Position numbers and translations under genes: made by a program. The notes below the pieces were generated by a model. It did no database searches and was not told the origin of the DNA. It worked only from the letters and a program-made list of their open reading frames with translations. This document shows positions 7,760 to 15,626 of a DNA stretch of 48,889 bases, one piece after another; within the stretch, counting starts at the first letter, position 1, and each line of letters opens with the position of its first letter. The stretch is from Microcystis viridis FACHB-1342 (GTDB lineage: Bacteria > Cyanobacteriota > Cyanobacteriia > Cyanobacteriales > Microcystaceae), in the NCBI RefSeq assembly GCF_014698335.1, contig NZ_JACJSV010000034.1, positions 1-48,889 of the forward strand. Direction: 5' to 3'.

Positions 7760-8071
7760 AGATGAATGTTTAGGGGACACCAGCACTATCTTATCCCTGA
7801 AGAGGTTAAAAATTGCTCAAAATCTGGCAATCATCCCCCTTAATCCTCAAATCCCTAGAGGCTCCTTTGGTGGGCAACCAAACTCAGCCGGAAAAGGATA
7901 CTATGGCCAACTAGAAAATATTAAATTTTTATAAAGTTTTTTCAATTTCCCTAACAAAATGTAAAAATAGATACAGAATAAGAAATAAGATCTTTTCGTT
8001 TGTTGACCCTAAATAGGGACGACAAGGGGGATTAAAGTCACTTTAAAGCATTGCAGGGAGTCAGTGATATT

Positions 8072-8461
8072 ATGTTAGCCTATCGAGGAGTTAAGTATGA
8101 AAGGGATTCTCTCCCCTTGGAGATGAAGACTGGAGATATCGGGGGTAAATATCGAGGTCAAGACTGGAATCACCATTATCCTCGCCATATGCTCCAATTA
8201 GAGCCGAAACTGCATCGTCAGTATCGTGGGGTTGCCTACAGCACCCGTCCTCATCTTGCTGGACAAGTCATCCCAAGCACTTGTCCGTTGCCGGTTGTCA
8301 ACCCCCCTATTGTCGTCCAAGAGGAAACCCTTTCTAGCGTCCATCTGAGCAATATTCGTCTTCGTCTGGAACGTCGTTTACAAATCGCTCAAGAGAATGG
8401 GGATGAAACCCTCGTTAATCTCTTGAAAAAAGAATCCCAAGACTTAGCCTTAAACTGCTAG
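8072..8461 (+). CDS. DUF4278 domain protein
   Basis: The N-terminus reads MLAYRGVKYE, and YRGVAY recurs at about 51-56: the YRGxxY signature of DUF4278, a cyanobacterial family without an established function. A basic, helical C-terminus (about 90-129; RLRLERRLQIAQENGDETLV) looks like a short coiled coil. I chose the ATG at 8072, preceded by GGGAG; an upstream TTG at 8051 is less likely. It has no membrane segment. The preceding ~140 bases probably hold its promoter. Confidence 0.8.
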   Translation: MLAYRGVKYERDSLPLEMKTGDIGGKYRGQDWNHHYPRHMLQLEPKLHRQYRGVAYSTRPHLAGQVIPSTCPLPVVNPPIVVQEETLSSVHLSNIRLRLERRLQIAQENGDETLVNLLKKESQDLALNC

Positions 8462-8782
8462 ATTAGCGGTTTTTTTACCACTTTCCCCTCGGTTCTGCCG
8501 GGGGGAATATTTTTGGGCGCAAAAATGCCTAAATCTTCCCCCCGCTCACTCCCAGGGCCAGCACTTTTTGATTTTAAAAAAGCCTAAAGATATTATCCAA
8601 CAAGATTTTTATACCAATTCTCCAAAGTCTGACTACAGAAGTTTAATCCCCCTAAATCCCCCTTAAAAAGGGTGACTTAAATTCGATGTGTAGTTTTAAT
8701 TTAGAGAAATGGTATTAGATTTTTTCAGCCAACTCTAGTTAGGAGTTTACAGGCTTTTAATTATATTAGGTCGAGGTCTATT
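8462..8782. repeat. Nested repeat remnants (IS-derived element interrupted by a MITE)
   Basis: No gene here. 8545-8615 in reverse complement resembles the left part of the element at 4088 (ATCTTGTTGGATAATATC, CAAAAAGTGCTGGCC). That element is interrupted by a ~105-base unit with inverted ends, ATACCAATTCTC (about 8611) and GAGAAATGGTATT (about 8704-8716). The outer element resumes with TTTTTTCAGCCAACTCTA, matching the other two copies' right ends. Confidence 0.6.
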
Positions 8783-9373
8783 TTAGTTCGGGTTCGGATT
8801 GGGGCGTTGTATCATTTCCACAACATTTTTGATACCTTGGATAAAAGTTTGAAAACTACGCGATTTATTTTCAGTTAGGGAAAGATGGGGGGCAATCTGT
8901 TTAGAGTGGGTTCCTGCATAATACTCTTTCACTAGCTTTTTTAATTCTTGTTTGGCCGAGTTAAGCAGATCCGGTTCTCTGTATTTACTTTTATTTTGTT
9001 TTTGGCCGAGACTATTTAAATTATACGCCTTGGCCACCGCTGCTAAATCTCCCAGAAACCAAGATTCTAATTCATGGCAAATAATCCGAATTAAGACTTG
9101 AGCATCACTGGCATTTTGACAAATTTCTCCTAGGTCTTTTTTGAGTTTTTGACAATCGTGGGAGTCCTGATCATGGACAATAATAAATTTGGTATTGGGA
9201 CTAGATTTATTGAAAGCTTTGAGTTTTATAGGAATAGATTTTGCTAGGTCTTGTTTACCTTGATGACTAATACATATATAGCTGATTTCTCGGAGAATAA
9301 GTTTAGGCAAAAGTTCTTCTAACACATTTTTTATAGATGACTCTTCTAGCAAAAATACGATATCATAGTTCAT
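8783..9373 (-). CDS. DUF4276 protein, probable TOPRIM-like partner of the AAA ATPase
   Basis: 196 residues matching DUF4276. Acidic motifs are FLLEESS (about 7-13), IIVHDQDSHDC (about 64-74) and CHELESWFLGD (about 98-108), the spacing of a divergent TOPRIM nuclease domain. The C-terminus ends in a Pro/Asn repeat (RPNPNPN). Its ATG overlaps the stop of the upstream ATPase gene (ATGA), so the two are translationally coupled. OLD-family nucleases such as GajA join an ATPase and a TOPRIM domain in one chain. Here they appear as two proteins, so an antiphage role is plausible but inferred. Confidence 0.75.
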   Translation of the reverse strand: MNYDIVFLLEESSIKNVLEELLPKLILREISYICISHQGKQDLAKSIPIKLKAFNKSSPNTKFIIVHDQDSHDCQKLKKDLGEICQNASDAQVLIRIICHELESWFLGDLAAVAKAYNLNSLGQKQNKSKYREPDLLNSAKQELKKLVKEYYAGTHSKQIAPHLSLTENKSRSFQTFIQGIKNVVEMIQRPNPNPN

Positions 9374-10557
9374 GAGGGTTCTACTCCTTCAAACCAGCCT
9401 TGATTCCAAAGATAGCCGGGTAAATCGCCTTCCGCTACTAAGTTTTTGAGGATTTCGCTATCGGCAGCCCTATGGATTTGGGTGATACCTTGGGATTTAA
9501 TTAGCCAGAAAATACTAGCTAGTGGAACCGCATTGATAAAATCGGGGGAGTGGCTAGAAACAAATACCTGACCCCCCTGATCGCTATAGTGGGCGAATTC
9601 TTCGGCTAGTTCTTTTAATAAAGTAGGATAAAGTTGGTTTTCTGGTTCTTCGACACAGAGTAGGGGATGAGGATTGGGATCGAATAGTAATATTAAATAG
9701 GCGAACATTTTCATAGTCCCGTCAGAAACATAGCGATCAATAAAAGGGTCTTTAAAGGCCTGATCTTGAAAACGTAAAATCAAGCGACCGTCTTCGGTTT
9801 CTTTGGCTTCCACAGAGGAAATACCCGGAACTCGTTGTTTCATTTTTTCGAGAATTTGCTGAAAAATTTCGGGATATTGTTGATAAATATATTGAGCAAC
9901 TGTAGCTATATTGTCGCCAGTGGGGGATAAGTGTTCAGCGTAAGATATTTCTTTACTTCCTCTAGCTTCGCTAATATGAAAGTCAGAAACGTGCCAATTT
10001 TCAATCAGAGAACGAAAGGCTGTAGCGGCTTTAAAACGTTGAAATTGTCCTAATCCTTTGATTGCTAGTATATCGTTAGATTCTAGCTGTTGTTCTTCTC
10101 GATCGAGTTCTTTATCCGGTTTACTAAAATCTTCTTCGTTGGTGATAGCATATCCTTGACCAAGTTGAAAATCTAAAAAATGAAAATGTTTACCGTGTTC
10201 ACCCCGTTTATAGCGAAGTATTTCGCGTTTGATAACGGGGCGATTATTGTTTTGTCCAATTATGATTTGATAAGTAACCAGACGTTCTGTATCTAAGATT
10301 TTCATGCGAAATTGCAGCTCGATTTCAATATCTTCCTGTTCTTGACCTCTAGTGATAATTTCTCTATAACCGCCGCGAATTTGTAAAGCTTGGCGAATGT
10401 TGTTTTTAAGGGCATCTCGCAGAAACCCAAAAATATCAAATAGAGTAGATTTTCCCGTGCCGTTAGCTCCAATAATCACACAAAAAGGGGGAATATTTCT
10501 TATGTGTATATTTTTAAACATACGATAGTTTTTTATTTTAATAGAAACAATTTTCAT
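9370..10557 (-). CDS. AAA-family (OLD/RecF-like) ATPase
   Basis: 395 residues of the AAA_21/OLD-like ABC-type ATPase class. Walker A is GANGTGKST (30-38), the Walker B region is LLCVEEPENQLYP (about 299-311), and the H-loop is VSSHSPDF. The middle part (about 110-260) is the variable insert. It ends soon after the H-loop region and has no TOPRIM domain of its own. The overlapping downstream DUF4276 gene appears to supply that. Such pairs are usually defence or DNA-repair modules. The next ~240 bases upstream carry no gene. Confidence 0.85.
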   Translation of the reverse strand: MKIVSIKIKNYRMFKNIHIRNIPPFCVIIGANGTGKSTLFDIFGFLRDALKNNIRQALQIRGGYREIITRGQEQEDIEIELQFRMKILDTERLVTYQIIIGQNNNRPVIKREILRYKRGEHGKHFHFLDFQLGQGYAITNEEDFSKPDKELDREEQQLESNDILAIKGLGQFQRFKAATAFRSLIENWHVSDFHISEARGSKEISYAEHLSPTGDNIATVAQYIYQQYPEIFQQILEKMKQRVPGISSVEAKETEDGRLILRFQDQAFKDPFIDRYVSDGTMKMFAYLILLFDPNPHPLLCVEEPENQLYPTLLKELAEEFAHYSDQGGQVFVSSHSPDFINAVPLASIFWLIKSQGITQIHRAADSEILKNLVAEGDLPGYLWNQGWFEGVEPS

Positions 10558-10795
10558 GATATAATCGAGCCGTTATAGTTTTTTTGATTATACGATTGAT
10601 CAGGTGAAGATAATTGATCAATTAGCCAAAAAAGCCAGAGATTAGACTCTCTTGGACATTGGGGGATAAATCAGTTAGAAACTAGAGAGGCAAGCTCAAC
10701 CGCCTGAGGAAGGGACAAGAAACCAGACTCAACACAAGTTGCCCAAAATAGCGTAAATTGTCTATAAATTTGTTCAACGACTTAAATTAGTACAA

Positions 10796-11932
10796 ATGTT
10801 TGACTGTATTATCATCGGTGCGGGACCAGCAGGAGCGACGGCGGGTTATCATCTAGCTAAAAAGGGACGATCGATTCTGATCCTCGATAAATCGAAATTA
10901 CCCCGTTATAAACCCTGTGGTGGGGGGGTATCCCCGGCAATTAAGCAGTGGTTTGATTTTGATTTTACCCCCGTGATCGAGAATACCGTCACGCAAGTAC
11001 AGTTTACTTGGAAACAGGGGGATGCCGTCACCACTAAGTTAAATATGCTAGAACCGATGTGGATGGTACAAAGGGATCGTTTCGATGATTTTTTAGGTCA
11101 ACAGGCGATCGCAGTCGGGGCAACTATCCAAGATAACAGCGAAGTTACCCAGATCAAATTTGTCCAAGATCACTGGCAAGTTACCACATCTCAAGGAACA
11201 TTTTCAGGTAAATATCTGATTGCTGCCGATGGTGTTAAGGGTAATACCAGTCGCTGGTTGGGATTACCAGCAAAAAACGAAGCGATCGGGGCTACTCTGG
11301 AAATTACTAACGCAGAAGCGACTATTCCCCCCCAAAAAGCTTTTTTTGATTTTGGTTCCCTAAAAAATGGTTATATCTGGGCTTTTCCCAAGTCTAATGG
11401 TTACACAATTAGCGGTGCTTGTTTTAAGGGCAGCATCAAATCCGAGGATCTGAAAAAACAACTGTTAAATTATGCCCGTCAAAAGGGCTGGAATTTAGAG
11501 GATTATCGCTATAGTGATTATGCTTTAGCCCTTTGGAACGGAAATCAACCGCTACACGCCCAAAATGCCCTAATTACAGGGGAAGCGGCGGGGATTCTCG
11601 ATCCGCTCATCGGAGAGGGTATCCGTCCGGCAATTTTGACGGGAGTTAAGGCAGCCGAAGCGATCGATCGAGCTTTAGCCGGAGATCATCGGGCTTTAGC
11701 GGGCTATAGTCGGATAATTCGGGAAGAATGGGGGGAAGATATGGCTTTAGCGGCTAAATTAGCCGGTTTATTCTATCAATTTACCCAAATCGCCTACAAT
11801 GTCGCCGTTAAACGGCCGATCGCCGGTCAACTGATGGGACGTATTCTCGTGGGAGATTTAAAATACCGGGATGTTACGGAACAAGCGATGCAACAATTGA
11901 AAAAGCTTTTACTGCCCGGATTCGGTTGGTGA
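10796..11932 (+). CDS. Geranylgeranyl-reductase-family FAD oxidoreductase
   Basis: A 378-residue flavoprotein. The N-terminal FAD-binding motif is [19 protein letters not shown] (6-24), followed by [13 protein letters not shown], the family's cofactor/substrate signature. A second FAD motif, [19 protein letters not shown], lies near 262-280. Relatives reduce geranylgeranyl chains of chlorophyll, tocopherol or archaeal lipids. Cyanobacteria carry this short family member besides the canonical ChlP, usually with unknown substrate. Its 3' end overlaps the convergent aroB by 24 bases. Confidence 0.85.
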   Translation: MFDCIIIGAGPAGATAGYHLAKKGRSILILDKSKLPRYKPCGGGVSPAIKQWFDFDFTPVIENTVTQVQFTWKQGDAVTTKLNMLEPMWMVQRDRFDDFLGQQAIAVGATIQDNSEVTQIKFVQDHWQVTTSQGTFSGKYLIAADGVKGNTSRWLGLPAKNEAIGATLEITNAEATIPPQKAFFDFGSLKNGYIWAFPKSNGYTISGACFKGSIKSEDLKKQLLNYARQKGWNLEDYRYSDYALALWNGNQPLHAQNALITGEAAGILDPLIGEGIRPAILTGVKAAEAIDRALAGDHRALAGYSRIIREEWGEDMALAAKLAGLFYQFTQIAYNVAVKRPIAGQLMGRILVGDLKYRDVTEQAMQQLKKLLLPGFGW

Positions 11933-13009
11933 TAACACCTCCCGCACCAGGGTAGGGGTGACTCGATCGCTAATGGTGACTTGGCCGATTGCCGTTGGTA
12001 AAATAAATCTAACTTGGCCATCTTTAACCTTTTTATCGGCAGTGAGAGCATTTACCATCTCATCGGCATTTAAAGGCGGCATACGGGTTTCTAAGGCGGC
12101 TTTTTCGATTAAATCGGTTTGACGTTGATTTTCCCCGGCGGTCCACATTCCCAGTTTAACAGCGATCGCTCCTGCCGCCACCATCCCCATGGCCACCGCT
12201 TCCCCGTGGTTAACGCTAGTATATCCCGTTAAACTTTCAATGCCGTGGGCGATCGTGTGACCATAGTTTAAGATCGCCCGCAAACCCGCTTCTTTTTCGT
12301 CTGTGCATACCACATCTGCTTTAGCTTGGCAAGACTTTGTAATAATTGTTTGCAATAGCTCGCCATCGATCTGAGAAAAACTGGCTAAATTGTCCGAGTC
12401 TTCTAACTGTTGAAATAACTCAGCATCCCAAATTACACCGTATTTAATCACTTCTGCCATTCCAGCGCGAAATTCTCGCACGGGTAGGCTTTTAAGCACG
12501 CTAGGATCAATCAGAACTAATTTCGGTTGATAAAACGCCCCGATCAGATTTTTGCCCTGGGGATGATTAACACCGGTTTTACCCCCGATGGAAGCATCTA
12601 CCATCGCTAACAGGGTGGTGGGAACCTGGACAAAATTAACGCCCCGTAACCATGTGGCTGCCGCAAATCCGGTCATATCCCCGATCACACCACCACCGAG
12701 GGCAACCATAGTCGAGGAACGTTCCAACCGGTGAGCGAGGGCAGTATCATAAACTTGGGCGATCGAATCGAGGGTTTTATAATTTTCGCCGGCGGGGATC
12801 AGATGTGTAAAAACGGTAAATCCCGCTTTTTCTAGAGAATTAACGGCTGTATGTCCGTAATAGTCAAAAATTTCGGGATTAGAAACCAATAAAACCTTTT
12901 TACCTAAGTTTAACCGGCTCATTTCTGCACCGAGATTGGCTAAACTGCCCTTCTCGATCAGAATATTATAGGAGCGATCGGGTAAATTAACGGGAATACA
13001 AATAGCCAT
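11909..13009 (-). CDS. aroB: 3-dehydroquinate synthase
   Basis: AroB cyclises DAHP to 3-dehydroquinate, the second shikimate-pathway step, using NAD and a divalent metal. The 366 residues carry [20 protein letters not shown] (NAD-binding), [20 protein letters not shown], and metal ligands in [19 protein letters not shown] and [11 protein letters not shown]. Length is normal. The start is unusual: the ATG is directly preceded by a ~100-base run of C-rich heptamers (13010-13113), so the leader has no Shine-Dalgarno sequence. [16 protein letters not shown] aligns with the usual N-terminus, so the start is probably right. Confidence 0.96.
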   Translation of the reverse strand: MAICIPVNLPDRSYNILIEKGSLANLGAEMSRLNLGKKVLLVSNPEIFDYYGHTAVNSLEKAGFTVFTHLIPAGENYKTLDSIAQVYDTALAHRLERSSTMVALGGGVIGDMTGFAAATWLRGVNFVQVPTTLLAMVDASIGGKTGVNHPQGKNLIGAFYQPKLVLIDPSVLKSLPVREFRAGMAEVIKYGVIWDAELFQQLEDSDNLASFSQIDGELLQTIITKSCQAKADVVCTDEKEAGLRAILNYGHTIAHGIESLTGYTSVNHGEAVAMGMVAAGAIAVKLGMWTAGENQRQTDLIEKAALETRMPPLNADEMVNALTADKKVKDGQVRFILPTAIGQVTISDRVTPTLVREVLSPTESGQ

Positions 13010-13113
13010 GGGGTGTGGGGTGTGGGGTGTGGGGTGTGGGGAAGTGGGGTGTGGGGTGTGGGGTGTGGGGTGTGGGGTGTGGGGTGTGGGGTGTGGGGTG
13101 TGGGGTGTGGGGA
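13010..13113. repeat. GGGGTGT heptamer tandem array abutting the aroB start
   Basis: About fourteen copies of a GGGGTGT unit run from directly next to the aroB start codon, with one GGAAGT interruption near 13040. Related arrays lie at 4233-4258, 16990-17012 and 41459-41516. Copy number in such arrays usually varies between strains. On the aroB sense strand it is C-rich. Confidence 0.9.
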
Positions 13114-13210
13114 AGTTGTCTCATCACCCTATCACCCCAAAACCTTATCACCCTATTTCCTGACTCCTATCTCCTGACTCCTGACTCCCGATAGGCAAAA
13201 AGATGATCGG

Positions 13211-13606
13211 TTATTGACGCAGCTTAGTCAACTCTAAGAGCAGACGAGAGGATAAAAAACAGATAAAGCTCTCTCCCAGAAAGAGACTTAATTGCCCACT
13301 GTCAGCGAGCAAGTCTGTGGATAATTGTAGGGGAACTAGGCCGCGGACTAGGGCAAAAGCTGCTACTGTACCATCTTTGAGATGGGGATTATCGTCGTTA
13401 CGGACGACATAACGATAGGTGACACCGAAGAGAAATCCGCTAATTATCGCCCCGGATATCTTGACAAAAGCGCCAATTACTGTAAGCGATCCCCCTAAAA
13501 ATAGTCGATCAACAGTTAAAAATAGCAGATAGGGAACCAGGAAAGCCAGCGCCGAGATACTCCCCACCTGTATGGATTCGATTCTTTCCTTGAGCGTAAT
13601 TTGCAC
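13211..13606 (-). CDS. Conserved membrane protein, 131 aa
   Basis: A hydrophobic protein with three or four membrane segments (about 15-33, 38-60, 78-95, 103-122) and polar links such as RNDDNPHLKDG. I do not recognise a named family; the style is that of an uncharacterised cyanobacterial inner- or thylakoid-membrane protein. It starts with GTG at 13606, supported by GAGAGG five bases upstream. It points toward aroB, but the heptamer array lies between them. Confidence 0.7.
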   Translation of the reverse strand: MQITLKERIESIQVGSISALAFLVPYLLFLTVDRLFLGGSLTVIGAFVKISGAIISGFLFGVTYRYVVRNDDNPHLKDGTVAAFALVRGLVPLQLSTDLLADSGQLSLFLGESFICFLSSRLLLELTKLRQ

Positions 13607-13654
13607 GATCGCCTCTCTAAAACGGAGTCACTGATGAAGTATTATCGAAAATTT

Positions 13655-13992
13655 GGGTTGAAAACCTCGCCCTTTAGGGCGACTTTATGTTAGCATTAAA
13701 TTGAGTCGTTGACTTTGGGAACGCAGGAAACAAGCGACACTCCGTAATCCCTAAATCTCTAACCATCACTGGTACAAAAGCTTTCATCGTAAGTCCACAT
13801 GGTAAGAGCGAAAAACAATTAAATACTGTGGGACACACAGAAATTTACGCTTGGGGAGTAGTCTTTAAGAGTGCTTACCTTGTAGGTGTAGTCGGACTAG
13901 ACATGAAACTGTAAGACCAAAATTAGCTTTGCTAGTAGCGGCAAGATTCAGCCCAAGAATCTCCGCACTTTTAGGGCGGAGAGTGTCAACTC
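13655..13992 (+). mobile_element. IS200/IS605-type remnant with tnpB tail and right-end hairpin
   Basis: The left end has the small hairpin GCCCTTTAGGGC (about 13669-13680). The right end reads GAATCTCCGCAC-TTTTAGG-GCGGAGAGTGTCAA (13958-13989), the hairpin style of IS605 right ends that in intact elements forms the end of the TnpB guide (omega/reRNA). Between them about 70 codons of a TnpB C-terminus survive. Most of tnpB and all of tnpA are gone. It ends ~30 bases before petN. Confidence 0.55.
13700..13914 (+). pseudogene. tnpB C-terminal fragment
   Basis: An open frame without a start encodes GTKAFIVSPHGKSEKQ followed by LNTVGHTEIYAWG and ends at TAA 13912-13914. NTVGHTEIYAWG matches the usual tail of cyanobacterial IS605-family TnpB proteins (STVGHT-NAWG). 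The RuvC catalytic region and zinc finger are absent. Upstream, another frame looks TnpB-like for a few codons (LGTQETSDTP), which suggests a frameshift. Confidence 0.5.
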
Positions 13993-14020
13993 GCAAGTAA
14001 TTCGTTTAACAAAGGCAATT

Positions 14021-14110
14021 ATGGATATTTTGACACTTGGTTGGGTTAGCATTCTCGCCCTGTTCACTTGGTCGATCGCCATGGTGGTTTGGGGTCGTAA
14101 CGGTTTCTAG
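14021..14110 (+). CDS. petN: Cytochrome b6-f complex subunit PetN
   Basis: A 29-residue single-helix protein reading [18 protein letters not shown] then [11 protein letters not shown]. This is essentially the canonical PetN (subunit VIII), a small transmembrane subunit needed for a stable cytochrome b6f dimer in thylakoids. Its length is exactly that of the family. The leader is short and begins only ~30 bases after an IS605-type remnant, so that insertion lies where the promoter would be expected. A second small membrane gene follows 16 bases later. Confidence 0.96.
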   Translation: MDILTLGWVSILALFTWSIAMVVWGRNGF

Positions 14111-14126
14111 GTAATCTATAGATACC

Positions 14127-14270
14127 ATGGAAACATCCTTGATTCTGAACACTCTCTTTCTAGTCGCCTTAATTCTCCTCGTTATCGTCAGTGGTGGCAT
14201 TCTCTACCTGACGACTACAGAATGGCGCGATCGCCGTCGTCAAGATGGCGATAAAAAATTAGGAAAATAA
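14127..14270 (+). CDS. Small single-helix membrane protein, possible NdhP
   Basis: 47 residues: one membrane helix (about 6-27) followed by LYLTTTEWRDRRR and a charged tail. The size, single helix and this tail recall NdhP, the small subunit of the large NDH-1 complex, but I cannot verify it, so no symbol is given. It is 16 bases after petN on the same strand, with a rho-independent terminator just behind, so the two probably share a transcript. Confidence 0.7.
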   Translation: METSLILNTLFLVALILLVIVSGGILYLTTTEWRDRRRQDGDKKLGK

Positions 14271-14275
14271 TCCCG

Positions 14276-14306
14276 AACAGGTGTACTTAATTACGCCTGT
14301 TTTTCC
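14276..14306 (+). terminator. Rho-independent terminator of the petN unit
   Basis: AACAGG (14276-14281) pairs with CCTGTT (14296-14301), followed by TTTCC. It lies between the small membrane gene and the sbcD start at 14313. Confidence 0.65.
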
Positions 14307-14312
14307 TTTACT

Positions 14313-15566
14313 ATGATTAAAATACTGCACTTATCGGATATTCACATGGGGAGCGGTTTTTCCCATGGACGTTTAAATCCAAAAACGGGATTAAATACTC
14401 GTTTCGAGGATTTTATGGGCAGTTTAAGCCTCTGTATCGATCGGGCTATTGCCACCCCTGTGGATCTAGTGCTTTTTGGGGGAGATGCCTTTCCCGATGC
14501 CACTCCTCCTCCTTTTGTTCACGAAGCTTTTGCCAGTCAATTCCGTCGTCTTGCCGATGCTAATATCCCGACAGTGTTATTAGTGGGTAATCACGATCAA
14601 CATTCTCATGGTAATGGCGGTGTCAGTCTCTCCATCTATCGTACCCTAGCGGTGCCGGGTTTTATTGTTGGCGATCGCTTGACCACCCATCGCATCACCA
14701 CCCGCAACGGCGATATCCAAGTAATTACTTTACCCTGGTTAACCCGCGCCACTCTCTTAACCCGTCCCGAAACCGAGGGTTTATCCTTGAGTGGGGTAAA
14801 TGAATTATTAATTAACCGTTTGGAACCGGTGTTAGAAGGAGAAATTCGCCAATTAGATACAAGTGTACCAACAGTTTTATTAGCCCATTTAATGGCTGAT
14901 CGAGCTAGTCTAGGAGCAGAAAGACTTTTAGCGGTTGGTAAAGGTTTTACCGTGCCTTTATCGCTACTAAATCGTCCACAATTCGAGTATGTTGCCCTCG
15001 GTCATGTTCACAAACATCAAAATCTTAATCCTAGCAATGATCCGCCCATTGTCTATCCGGGGAGCATCGATCGAGTGGATTTTAGCGAGGAAAAAGAAGA
15101 TAAGGGCTATGTTTTAATAGAAGTGGCTAAAGGAGAGGTTAAATGGGAATTTTGTCCTTTACCCGTGCGTCCTTTCCGTTCCATCGAAGTGGATGTTTCC
15201 GAGGCAGAAAACCCCCAAAAAGAATTGCTGAAAGCTCTCAAAAAACACGATATTCAGGAAGCAGTTATCCGCTTAGTTTATAAAATTCGCAGTGAACAAT
15301 TAGAACTAATCAACACCAATCAGCTTGACGAAGCGTTAAAAACTGCCCATAGTTATAGTATTCGGGCGGAATTAATTAGTCAATTAACCCGTCCCCGTTT
15401 ACCGGAATTAGGGGTGGGTAATCAATTAGATCCGATGGAAGCGTTAAAAGCTTATATCGATAATAAGAAAGATTTGCGCGATATTGTTGATGATATGTTA
15501 GAGGCAGCCCAGCTTTTATTAAATCAACAGCCAGAAATTTGGCTAGAGGAAGAAACCTCGATTTAG
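14313..15566 (+). CDS. sbcD: SbcD/Mre11-type metallophosphoesterase nuclease
   Basis: 417 residues with the calcineurin-like metal motifs of Mre11/SbcD: LHLSDIHMG (5-13), LVLFGGDAF (about 52-60), VLLVGNHDQHS (about 88-98), VLLAHLMAD and YVALGHVHKHQ, followed by YPGSIDRVDFSEE, the SbcD-typical segment. The C-terminal ~130 residues form the capping region. The protein should be the nuclease half of SbcCD, which opens hairpins and trims DNA ends. No SbcC ATPase is adjacent. The symbol follows the family; a stand-alone phosphoesterase is less likely. Confidence 0.85.
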   Translation: MIKILHLSDIHMGSGFSHGRLNPKTGLNTRFEDFMGSLSLCIDRAIATPVDLVLFGGDAFPDATPPPFVHEAFASQFRRLADANIPTVLLVGNHDQHSHGNGGVSLSIYRTLAVPGFIVGDRLTTHRITTRNGDIQVITLPWLTRATLLTRPETEGLSLSGVNELLINRLEPVLEGEIRQLDTSVPTVLLAHLMADRASLGAERLLAVGKGFTVPLSLLNRPQFEYVALGHVHKHQNLNPSNDPPIVYPGSIDRVDFSEEKEDKGYVLIEVAKGEVKWEFCPLPVRPFRSIEVDVSEAENPQKELLKALKKHDIQEAVIRLVYKIRSEQLELINTNQLDEALKTAHSYSIRAELISQLTRPRLPELGVGNQLDPMEALKAYIDNKKDLRDIVDDMLEAAQLLLNQQPEIWLEEETSI

Positions 15567-15600
15567 TTATCAGTTATCAGTTATCAGTTTACTGAAACAG
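15567..15600. repeat. AGTTATC heptamer repeat
   Basis: Three tandem copies of a TTATCAG/AGTTATC heptamer follow the sbcD stop. Related units (AGTGATC, GATTACT, TGATAAC) occur near 19380, 20462, 21590, 31851 and 32037. Confidence 0.7.
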
Positions 15601-15626
15601 CTTCCCTATCCCTGTTTGAACTAACA

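Noticed and set aside
13010-13113. Possible CRISPR array
   Set aside because: The units are seven bases with no spacers; it is a simple tandem repeat.
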